Both the position numbers and the translations under genes were made by a program. Below the pieces are notes generated by a model that saw nothing but the letters and a program-made list of their open reading frames with translations, ran no database searches and was not told the origin of the DNA. Shown in pieces: positions 21,849 to 32,842 of a stretch of 64,000 bases of DNA. The DNA lies in NCBI GenBank assembly GCA_949361645.1, contig OX442421.1, forward strand, positions 4,135,320 to 4,199,319. The letters run 5' to 3'. Every line of letters begins with the position of its first letter. The stretch's first letter is position 1. This stretch comes from Spongilla lacustris. Lineage: Eukaryota > Porifera > Demospongiae > Spongillida > Spongillidae.

Positions 21849-24800
21849 GCAAGTACTGCGGCAGTGCATGCTGATCGGTGATGGATGATATATTTACTAT
21901 GTATTGCATGCTACTTTGCCAGATCTTCTCAGGCAGCTACAGAGGTCTAGAACACCATTTAACCAACCTAGACACCATCCTCAGAAGACTGTACACGCCA
22001 TGCGGCTGTTAGCGGGGATATCTGACAATCAAAAAAGAGCGTCAGTATCTCATGCACTATACAAGGTGGGGAAATTATATACCTCCGGCCGTTTATAACA
22101 AGTGCCATAAAACTTCATCAAGTATCTATTGATGTGGATGCAATGCTGTACAGTGTAGGTAACTTTTGCAGGCGGATGGATTCAGGAGGGGGCGTGGCAC
22201 ATACACGGAATTTGGGCCAATTGGGGGGAGTGCTGAAAGCTCTCCTAAGAGGTATGGGGCAAAGCCCCAAGCACTTTAACTTCCTGCCTATTTAATTTTC
22301 ATGAAAGCATTTGATTATGCTGAGTTAGAGGAATATAATGCATGTTGAAGAAATAGGGTAAGAATGATGCTCGGTAACAAATTGACATGCTAGTAGTAAT
22401 ACTTCCCTGGCATATATAGTACACATGATGAACTATTAATTTTTCTTGCACCTAAATATTTAAATGCAGAAAAATAATAAATACATATTAGCTACCTGCA
22501 TTTCAGGTACCAGTACGTAATATGTTAATTTAATGTTTGTTGTGTCATATGGTTTCATGTGAAATTCTATTTGGGCCTCTTGCATTGAATTGCTATGTGT
22601 GGGTCCCACCTTCTGAAACTCCACCACCACCTCTCCATCCATAGGTGGGGCTGATTAATTATCAAAGAACAGGCTTACATATTTTCACTTCACTGCCTTG
22701 TGTAAAGTTCAAAAACCTGGAATTCCATGTATCACCAAATTAAAGTGTTAAAAGCTAAATATCATCTGTTACAAAAATTACCATTAAATAACCTACTAAT
22801 GTCAAGCTAGAAAATCAACTCGGTTGAAAGACCTTGTTATGATTGCTCTGGCAATTGATCTAGTCAAAGCCAGGTTCAGTCGGCTGTACAGCTCGAAAAT
22901 CATCTTTGACTTGCTGCTTGAATTGTGAACGGCCAGTCGTGTGGCAAGAAGTGTGAAACACATCTGGGCTTCTCTGCCCCATGCACCATACGATTCCACA
23001 GCAAGAGGTATGCAGCACCATCCCAAATTGGTACACCTCTGACTATTGGCTGTGTGCTTTCTCTCCTCGGCAGCAAGAATGTACATGTAGGTGTGCAAAG
23101 TAGAAACCACATTCCCGCTGGTCAGTATATCTATTGAGTGGGAAAGTTTGCACTTAATTTGTTTAACTGTATCTCTGTAACAGATAAATATAGAAAACAG
23201 AATGTCAATATCTACAAGAATCCTTATGTATATATATACCAAATTTTACAGTTTTTCAATCCTCATATCTGGAGATACATTTATGTTGATATCTACTATC
23301 TACATGTAGCTCAGCGGGTTAGGAAACGTTCTATTCACAGTAATGAAAAAAGGTGGAGTACCACAATCAATTTGCACAGAGAGAATTGAAAACATTAAGT
23401 GCAAAATTTGATAAGGTTGTGTTGTTTCGTGTATCGTACAATTTTTATTGTGATAAAATTAAAACCCACACTGTCCACTATATGATTGTTATATATATAA
23501 TTATAATTATATGGGACAGTGTCCAGCAAAATCGGGCTTGTGGGGTTATAATTTTATCACTATAAAAATTGCACATCGTACTAAACATTTAACACATCTT
23601 CGCAACCGTACTACCTTTTCCTTTCAAATTTCATACACTTGTTCCCACACCATTTCTCTGTGTGAAAATCGATTTTTGTGATCTAAAACTTTTCCATGCC
23701 GTGGATTCAACAATCGTTAACCCCGCGGGTTAGAAACCCACATTTCTCCACGTACGAGTGTTGAAAACGCATCAAATTCGGAGTGTGCATAAAGGAGTCC
23801 TGTAGCTATTGATTTGTTCTGTTCGTTAGTTTCTGAATCATCCGTTAGGGAGATACAGTTGAGCAAACTACAGGCACATTTTCCCGCTTGATTCGCGCCA
23901 ATGATATAATCACCGCCTCCCCATTCACTGAGTGGGATGCGATTTGCCAAAATCTTTGGCGTGAATCAAGCGGGAAAACGTGCCCGTAGTTTGTTCAACT
24001 GTATCTCCGTAACGGGTGATATAGAAATTAACAAACAGAACAAACCAATAGCTACAGGACTCCTCTATGTGCAACCCGAATTTGACGCGTTTTCAGCACT
24101 CGTACGTGGAGAAATGTGGATTTCTAACCCGCAGGGGGATAGTTTGTTGTATCCACGGCACGGAAAATGTGTAGATCACAAAAATAGATTTTCACACAGA
24201 GAAATGGTGTGGGAACAAGTGTACGAAATTTGAAAGGAAAACTTAGTACCGTCGCAAAGATGTGTTGTTTAGTACAACATGCAATTTTTATAGTGATAAA
24301 ATTATAACCCCACAAGCCCAATTTTGCTGGACACTGTCCCATATTATATATACATGTGTAGATGTACAAATGTATACATCTGAACAATGTATACATGTAC
24401 ACAGTGAAAGAGTTCATAATGGCTCTTTATTTCTGATGGAGCAGTTATTAGTTTCCCCAGCACAGTTGGGATCACTATTCCAAGTGCAGAAATGAGCACT
24501 TTTTGCCAGATTTCAAAAATACAGTTATCCACTTTTCTTTGACAGATAGCTAATCAGTGGTTGTTGGTGAGTAAGCGCCTGGATACATGTTACAGCAGTT
24601 TAATTACTTACATATAAGTACCTACATGTATAGTACTTAATGCAGTCATCAGAAATTTATTTACAGTGTAGTGTTCCTACATTCACCTGTTATGAGTAAT
24701 GTTTTTGCAGATGCTTACAATTATGTTCCACATTTTTCTAAAGGCTTACTGGGCTGATTCCAAAGATGTGTCGGACATGGCTTTGCTCCAGGAGATAGGA

Positions 24801-26585
24801 GCACAGTATGCAGTGGATGCTCTGCAGGTTATCAAGTCCCCAGAATCATCTCAAACTCTTCGTTCGTATACTCAAGAAGCAGCAGAAAGGGGGGCCTTTG
24901 GAGTGCCAAGGTAACAAATATTGCTATGTAGTAGTGTTGCACTGAATATTGCTTGCAGCTTTTTTGTGAAAGATCGGCTTTTCTACGGAGCTGATCGAAT
25001 GTTCCTGGTGGAAAGAGCACTGGGAGTTACAACTGCTGAGCCTGAACGACTATTTCATCCACCCAAGGGAGGAAATTCATCGTCTCACCTCTCATTTTAT
25101 TTTGACTATGCAAGTCCCTGGTCTTTCTTGGGTTGCATGAGGCTGCAAAGAATGGTTGATAGTGTGAAGCCAGTGAACGTAGTGATAGAGTGGGTTCCGA
25201 TACTACTAGGGGCTCTCTTCAAGCATATTGGAACACCACTTGTAAGTTTTGTGACATTGACAACCAACAGATAGCCTAGCCCAACTTTTCCATTGATTTC
25301 TTCTGCACCTCGCCACATTGTGCTCACCTCACTTGTGCACCTAATGCAATACACAAAAATATATGACTCACGTACATGTACATACACACTTCACTTGCAT
25401 TTTTGTGGTACTAACATGCACTGCAGGTACCAATGCAAGCAATGAGTGAGGCAAAGGTAAAGTATGGTACAAAGGACTTGAGCGATTGGTGTGAGTATGC
25501 ACAAGTGGACATCCAGTGGCCAGATGTCTTCCCAATTCGCACTGTTTTGCCTCTGAGAGTGACAATAGCCAGCAAGTATGATCCGATGCTTATTATGCAC
25601 CTATGTACGTGCTGGTGAAAAATGTTGTAATGTGCTCTTGTAATACTGTTTTATACAATAGACAAAGCTGCATGGCAACGAAAAAAGGACATTGGAAATG
25701 CAGAGGTGTGTTACATGTATATAGCAAATGTATTGCCATATAAAATACATGTACAGTTGTTAAAATAATTATTTATGTATGATGGAAAATAGGACTAAAC
25801 ACTTGAAATTATTAGATTCTCTGTCCTCAACAACTTATTTCTTATTCTTATGCTCTTGAAATTGAACTGTTCATAATAGAGTTACATTTCAATTGCTTAG
25901 GTCCCTTTTCATGGATATTTTCCCATATTATCTTTTCCCTCAAACTACATCGACACTTGGTTTGCTTATAAAATAAAATAACACTGTAGATAACAGATTT
26001 GATTAGACTATAAAAATTATTGTCATCATGACTATAGAGCTGTGTATTAGGATCAATACACTCCCTTTTTCTGCTATGTGATTGAAACTCATTTTTAGCA
26101 TGAAAGCACTACACGGCAATTGTCATGTCCATTACCAATAACATGAATCTTGTATTGTAGTCCAGTCCAGCCTGAGAAACCATTTGCTCACTTTGATTAT
26201 GGAATCTTAAGTACATGTAATGGGTTCCATAACATAAAGCTAAAAACACCCACTTGCACATGTGTATTTATCACCCTTCATTTCCAATAAGGTTCTGAGA
26301 GAGGTACTAAAGGAAGGAGGCTTTGAAGCTGATAGTCTGCTGACAGCAGCAAACACTGATGGTATAAAAGATCAGTTGCAAACCTCCACAAAGAGGTAGA
26401 GATGCACTCTGTAGTAGAAGTGTTGGTCATCCTTGTCTCTTTGCAGGGCTATCACTGAAGGGCTCTGCGGAGTACCAAGCTTCCAGGTCAATCATGGACC
26501 TGTAGTGTGGGGACAGGACAGAATGCATGTGGTAGCAGACATGCTATGTGGTTGGGAATGTACTTTTCCTTCTGCCAAACTGTGA
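21738..26585 (+). CDS. Two-domain GST kappa / 2-hydroxychromene-2-carboxylate isomerase-like gene (5' partial)
   Basis: Exons: <21738..21848, 21923..22065, 24744..24910, 24959..25241, 25427..25604, 25662..25705, 26292..26395, 26447..26585 (TGA). The joined frame is open throughout. Domain 1 lacks its N-terminus: GGLYENVKAPQGKGGSATDV, QDLLRQ, the helical AYWADSKDVSD, and a GVPSFFV cis-Pro loop with YGADRM. A linker follows (~25030..25080), then domain 2: FYFDYASPWSFLG with Ser where thioredoxins have CxxC (the kappa/HCCA catalytic Ser), WVPILLGALFKHIGTP, AMSEAK, FPIRTVLPLRV, KAAWQRKKDIGN, GVPSFQV and GQDRM near the C-terminus. The family are thioredoxin-fold enzymes that bind glutathione, in animals typically mitochondrial or peroxisomal. 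The first intron uses a GC donor (caag|gcaagt) with in-frame joining. The third intron (2.7 kb) holds a LINE remnant and MITEs. It is the only clear single-copy host gene here. Confidence 0.85.
22066..22801. other. Intron sequence, no recognised feature
   Basis: First part of the 2.7-kb GSTK intron. AT-rich after 22280, with a purine-rich stretch at 22185..22260. No coding match. Confidence 0.4.
22802..23074 (-). pseudogene. Second LINE remnant (restriction-like endonuclease end)
   Basis: Encodes AEERKHTANSQRCTNLGWCC and IPLAVESYGAWGREA plus LYSRLNLALTRSIARAI, clearly related to the last ~90 residues of the LINE at 16637..18175 but considerably diverged. It lies antisense in the 2.7-kb intron of the GSTK-like gene. 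Only the 3' end was inserted or retained. Confidence 0.75.
23125..23484. mobile_element. Diverged half of a foldback MITE
   Basis: Aligns by eye with one arm of the element immediately downstream: tgggaaagtttgcac, gtttaactgtatctctgtaacag, agcgggttaggaa, caatttttattgtgataaaatt, ending cactgtccactatatg. More diverged than the intact copy, so an older insertion. Confidence 0.55.
23511..24342. mobile_element. Foldback MITE, full length
   Basis: Ends are atgggacagtgtccagcaaaat and its inverted complement. The ~385-bp arms pair almost throughout, leaving a loop of ~57 bp around 23900..23956. Flanks are AT/TA-rich (ttat / atta), so the target duplication is ambiguous, probably TA-based. No transposase. 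It lies in the third intron of the GSTK-like gene, and antiparallel arms would form a long hairpin in the pre-mRNA. Confidence 0.75.
25706..26291. other. Intron of GSTK-like gene without features
   Basis: 586 bp, AT-rich, bounded by gtgtgt and aataag. No repeat or RNA seen. Confidence 0.5.
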
Positions 26586-26668
26586 TAGCAAACTGATGTG
26601 TACTTCTTGTATGCAGTCTTGACTTTTGTGGTAGTGTTACATGTATATATTTGGTGTTGTATGATTAT

Positions 26669-27499
26669 ATGGGACAATATCCGCGAAAACTTCCTATGTT
26701 TTATAACATAAAATAATCGTGTTGTAACGTTTGAATCGCTATATCGTCCGAACGGTAAAGGCTATCGACTTCCTATTTTCATGACTTCATACTACACCAT
26801 TGCTCTATGGTAAAGTACATTTTGGTGTCTTGCACTTGCTCCGTGCCAACATTGCAACGTTCGATACCCCACCTGGTTCAAACCCAACATAACCTTCTGT
26901 AGGAGGGATCAAATCGCTTCAAAATCGGTTTGTAGGTAGAGAGGTCCTATACCTATCTATTTGTTCTGTTCGTTTATTTTTATGCCATCCGTTACGGAGA
27001 TACAGTTGAACAAACTACGTGCACTTTTTCCCGCTCGATACGCGCCAATAATATCGATTTGGGCAAATCGCGTCCCGCTCAAATAATTATGTATGGCGGC
27101 GGTGATTATATCATTGGCGCGAATCGAGCGGGAAAAGTGCACGTGGTTTGTTCAACTATCTCCGTAACGGATGGCTTAAAAATTAACGAATAGAACAAAT
27201 CGATAGGTATAGGACCTCTCTACCTACAATCCGAATTTGAAGCGATTGGATTACTCCTACAGAAAGTTATGTTGGATTTGAACCAGGTAGAGTATCGAAC
27301 GTTGCAATGCTGGCACCGAGCAAGTGCAAGACACCAAATTGTATTTTACCATAGAGCAATGGATTAGTATGAAGTCATAAAAATAGGATATCGATACCCT
27401 TTACCGTTCGGACGATATAGCGATTCAAACCTTACAACACGATTATTTTGTAATGTTATAAAACATACATGTAGGAAGTTTTCGCGGTAACTGTCCCAT
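26669..27499. mobile_element. Foldback MITE, second subfamily
   Basis: Ends are atgggacaatatccgcgaaaa and ttttcgcggtaactgtcccat. The arms pair over ~380 bp. The terminal bases and the central block (ttgttctgttcgtt, tccgttacggagatacagtt, tttcccgct) match the element at 23511..24342, but the rest of each arm does not. It begins ~80 bp after the GSTK-like stop and may supply or interrupt its 3' UTR. Confidence 0.7.
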
Positions 27500-27523
27500 A
27501 TTGTTCATAACAAATTAACAATA

Positions 27524-28190
27524 ATTATATCTTTTCACCGGGCTGAACCACTTAATATCACAACTCAGTATTGATGTTCACCAATTCTTAAAAATATTTT
27601 TTGAAGAAGCTGAAGACCCTATCTTATGCTGTAAATACCGGTATAATGTAACGCAAATAATATGTGATTACATCGCTCAGCCCAGCGTATGGTATCCCTG
27701 TAACCGGAGAAGAAAAAATAATTTGAAATGAAAAAAAAAAAAAGAGAGAAAAAAAAAGCGATACGGGAAATTACTAGCGGATGTGAAGCGGACTAATGCG
27801 ATTATTTGTCGAAGTGGGAATCTAGCGGGGCGGTCAAGTTGTCAAACCTGCATCATGGGAGGATGAGAGGCGGGCCCAAACCCTTTTTATTGCCAAACTC
27901 CTCGGGTGAAAAATCACCAATCTTTGCAGGATTCGAACTCGCTACCCCGTGATTCTGAACCACTGAATTTAGCGTTTCAGCCAAATGACTAGTTATGAAT
28001 ATGATATGCTAAAACTACTTTTATCTACATCGCAGGTCCATTAATTAATCCACATACATTTAATTGTGTGCCCGGCGCTACTTTCGGGCAGAGTATTTTA
28101 TGTTATAAATGCAGCCCTGGCAATAGACAGGGGTTGATTCAAGATGATCTATCGCCTTTTCAGTGAAGGATCTACTTGCAGGGGGGATGT
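27524..28190 (-). repeat. Dispersed repeat with tRNA-Leu-like SINE module (full length)
   Basis: Most complete copy: starts atatcttttcaccggg near 27527, has an A-rich run at 27728..27757, the tRNA-like block on the minus strand (~27925..27985), and ends cttgcaggggggatg. It mirrors the truncated copy at 21022..21537 and shows what the gap there may hide. Confidence 0.55.
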
Positions 28191-31034
28191 GAAGGTCATG
28201 CCATCAGACATACCAGCAAAAAATGCTGTCAGGGACGCGAAGTGCTTCTGTTCCGAGGACTTCATTGCTGCAAAAAATGCATAGCTTCATCCTTAGCCAA
28301 AACTGGAGACGAGATGTTTTAGTTTTTGGGGCTCTGTGCCTGACCACTTTCCAACTACTTCCTACGTATACTATCAAAGTTTGCCCCCCCCCCCCTTCCC
28401 CCCCCACATGCACTTTTAAACTCGTTCCTACGCAACTGCATATGTACAACAGGTTGTTGCCGTTTGTAATCACAATCTGTAGCGGGCTGTATAAAAGTTA
28501 ATGGCGTTGATTCAATAAGTTGCTTTCTCCGATGGTATACCAATGGTGTACCGTATTGTAATGCAATACGGGCCATTGCCTTGGTTGTGTATAAATAGCA
28601 TTTTTAAAGTGACGTAGTGTATACAAATTCTGCAAATCATTTTTTGTGATTTTCGACTTTCAAGTCATCAATACTTTTTTAAGTATCAATCACAAAGACC
28701 TGAAAAGTAGATTTATATTCATCAAATAATTTTCTAAAAATGCAATATATATCTATTTGAGATATGCACAATGCATTTTAGAACTTTAGTGATTTATTAA
28801 AAAATCTAAATTATAGTCAGCACTAAAACCTGTATAGGAAATTAAAAAATCAAGTCGTTTTGAAACATACATGTGCCTTCCTACCTGTAGTCAGTTGATA
28901 AATAACTCCTGCAATGCATGCTGATAGGGACTTCTGGACCAAACATTCAGAAACCATGCACGCGCAATATATGTAATATATGCACATTTGCACTTTCCAC
29001 ACCATTTCCGTCATCTTTGCTTAGCTTTTCTATTCCACACATCATTTCACTTAAGAAATTGGCGGTTGTACTGAGTGGTTACTGGAGCTACAGTATAATT
29101 TAATATTTTCACAAAACTGGATGATTGAGCATTACCTGTGTTTGTGTGCATTGAAAATCAATCAATGATGATTGTAGTCACTAAGCTGATCTCATTGTTT
29201 TAATACCTCAACACCATCCTGAAAGCGGATCTAGTGGGTAACCATAAGTATAATTACTATCAATACCCCAGTCACGTGCGCATAAACGTGCTTCATGCTT
29301 TTATGTAGTGCTTCTTGACGATACATTGTTTAAAAGCATGCTTTGTATCAGAGGCCTCCAAAGATAAATTAGGTAATTTAATGTGGGGGTGGAGCATGCA
29401 TGTGTTTATTGAATTCATACAATGACATCGTATAAGCGACAGTGATGCGTACATGAACGAACCTAAAGAATTGTATGGCGATACAGTAACATTAATCGTG
29501 TAGTACATCCCATGCATGGGGGAGGGAGGGGGGGGGGGGGGGGGGGAAATACTTCTGCCCAGTTCCGACACCTGTATCAGTATTGTGGTTTGATTGTTTG
29601 AGGATTGTGCTGTGGCCGACCAATGCGCTTACGGCCATCTGTGACTTGACTAGCATTTATATACATGCCACAAAGCAGTTTTCTAGTCAAAATAGTGATG
29701 GGTTTCAAACTGCAGGCTATAGGTCTGTTGATGTGTCTTAATTTATGCAGCTGTTGTATATCCTGCAGGATGTACAGGGGACGAAATAGTCTAGTGTAAT
29801 ATTGTTCAATGCTTGAAGTAGATCATCTGAATATGATGCAAATTTTAAGTGGCTCAAGAATCAAAGTAACTGAATGCACTGACAGATGAAACAGCCATTT
29901 AAATCCACAACAGCATGGGAACAAGAACGTATTCTTAACGGTTTCCAATCCCTCTATTATGTATGGATAAATTTGGGTATGTTGCAAATTTTTTTGCATG
30001 CACAAAGTGGATGCCCCTTACCCCAATCAAGTATATATGTGGGCACCCTCGCCGAATTCCTGTATCCCCTACTGATGCTTATTTAAGGGTGATCCTTAAT
30101 CGAGGATGCTGGAGATTAAAAACATAAGCTCCCTCCTCAAAAAGGGCATTTAGAAAAAAATGATTGTATTTCCAGATCGTGTACATGCTGCTGTTGATCT
30201 TACAACTAGCTTTGCAAAATTACGCTTACTAGCTCTGCTTTGCTCTTGCAGATCTAAGTACTAGTGATGTTTGAATTGCCATTGACATGGTGCCAATTAA
30301 GAACACTGACCCTTGTAGCGAAGTGTACAATTTACAGTGAATGCTAATTTGCAGCAGATACAAAAGGACTAAGAAAATGACATTATACAATACTTAAGGG
30401 TATACATCTATGTAAAATTATTCATAACCTACAGTGGAAACCGTGCTAGTTGAGTATATTTTTTCCCCCTAGGTCTTCAATGTGGTTTATCAATAATGGT
30501 TTGAGCTATTTGAATTCTAATAATGCAGTTTTGATTGGCAAGGAAGTTTTCATAAAGGGTTTGAAATTGAAGCTTGTCATGTAACATCTTGCTTTCTATA
30601 TTGGGGAATTTGTGTTCCTCGTTCAGCAAAACATTTCAAGATTATTTCTCCCCCATTTCGCTGGGAAACAGATCAGGCCGAACGTTGGCATGTAACTACC
30701 CTGCATAAAGCCATACCACATGGCTGGGCCAACTGTTGAATGCAGTAAAGAGTTCGAGAACCGTAGCTGCAGATGTGCTGTTTTAGGGGGGAAACGCATC
30801 TAGCTGATTGCCTCGTATTGTGTTGTGTTTAGGCTACCATATTTAAATAACGCATGGAAGACAGGTATCTATATCTGAAACGCTCGTTTAATGAAAAGTT
30901 TTGTTTTCACTGCAACTAAAAAGTTTGTTTGGGTATTAAAAGTTAGCCATTTTCGGATGAATAACTTTATATTTATTTACATTATTGTAGTATAATGGAT
31001 ACATAATATAGCAAGCATGTAACACAAAAACAGT

Positions 31035-32573
31035 TCAAAGGGGCTCGATCCTACTAAGGATGGCCGATGCCACTGATTTTACAAGGCAGGTGTTAAGTCT
31101 GCCATACAGGTCATGAATGACGACAGACTTTGGCTTGGAGCAGGTGATTGCTAGCTGCGGTGCCAACTGAGCAAAACTCTTCACAGCCTCTTGACCCCAC
31201 GCACCATAGGTCTCAACAACCAAAGGGATACAAGCCCATCCTAAATCCTCACACTTGCCATCATTGCGGTTATGCTTCCTTATCTCAGAGGCCTCAGCAG
31301 CTACTCCTGAAGATACTCCCACTTCCGACAAATTAAGTGAATTAAGCGGTGAGGTAACTGAAAAGTCAAAAGCTGCAGGCTTGCCTTGTGACCAGTTGTG
31401 GACAAGAACATCCGCCGGTCTTGTGTGGTCATGATCTGGAGTTAGGTTATTTCCTACTTCAACTTTGACACTTAGGTGTGCCAAACGACAAGAATCAGCA
31501 AAAACATCCCTCAACAAGTTATGACGATGTACAACATCTCCCCCTCGTTTGCATGTGGTAGCATGATGGCCTAGGGGATCTAGGATGGAATCTGGGCAAA
31601 GGGAACACTGTGAGCCACCTGAAGTGTCTAAGCCTAGCCACCATTTGAGAGCAACATGGTACTGGTTTGGCTCAAAGTGGAGGCCTAGACCTTCTGAGGG
31701 GACAACTGAAAGCCACGAGGAAGAATGAGGGACAGAGATGGATAGAAGGCGTGCCCTATCCGCCACTGATGACACGTTGAAAAGGGCATGGAATTGAAAA
31801 TCATCCAATTTTGAGGATAGAGCCCTTTGCCTCAAAGGGGAAGTTAAGATGGAATCCAGTGAAATTAAATCAGAAGAAGCAACACAAGTGTTAAATATAT
31901 CAACTGCATGGGCAAGGTGGGTGTGTGATTGGTGGCCATACCCTGATGAACAAACAGAGGCATTGTAAGCGGCTGGTGCATGAAGCACAAGAGACCGCAG
32001 ACCTAAGCCACCTTTACTGAGGCTCAGCTGGGCCTGTTTCCAGGAGAGGTCTGTCATGTCAACTGATGTACTCTGTGACAGGCAGTTTCTAATGTCTATG
32101 TCAAAAAGCTCAAGTGCCTTGAGAGAGAGGGATGGTGGTGTTGCCCGAGCCAGATGAGCTAATTTACAGAAGCCACTACAAGTGCAGAGGAGCATCAATG
32201 CTACTTGAGGGTCATGTGAGCCTACTTCCTCAAGCTGTAGCATGAGTTGTTTAGCTAAGTTGTGCTTCTGTGAAATATAGCTGGTACAAAAGTCAAGGTC
32301 ACCAATGGGAATCCCTAAGATTTCAAGGTTGGGCTGGTGTGACTGCTTCATTGATGATGGGAATAGGCTTAGGTCACCACAACAAAAAACTTCACACTTA
32401 GGTATGTTGATATGGAGGCCCAAGGAAGGACCCTTTTCTTCTAGAATGGCAAGTACTCTTCTTACCTCTGTGCTGACACCAGCCACAACCCCATCATAAC
32501 AACAATAACAACAGCAGTAACAAGATTTATTGTAGTTATCATTGTCACGATAGAAGACGGACAAAGCAATCAA
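31035..32573 (-). pseudogene. 5'-truncated non-LTR retrotransposon (copy 2, inverted)
   Basis: Same 512-codon frame as 16637..18175, identical in translation: RT C-terminal part, CCHC finger and restriction-like endonuclease motif. Confidence 0.75.
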
Positions 32574-32842
32574 GGAAGCTGAATATAGTTCTTTTCAATA
32601 CCAATTACAATCCAGGCTGCCACTAAGAGCCAGCAGAGATGTACCACTACTTTAGGAAGGCTTTTAAACCAACAATTGGTATTAATTAGCTACAATGATC
32701 TTGCAAAGCTTCCTCTCGATCCTGTTGTCTCCCAGGCAGTAACGCATCTTTTCACAGTGCTAGTACTAATTAGAAACATCTTGCTGACCATACATTTTGC
32801 ATTGGTTGAAGAAGTTCCCTCGCTCATGCAACTTTATAGTAT

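Noticed and set aside
21479..21909. ORFs spanning the N gap
   Set aside because: They read through unknown bases, and the right part is antisense to a GSTK exon.
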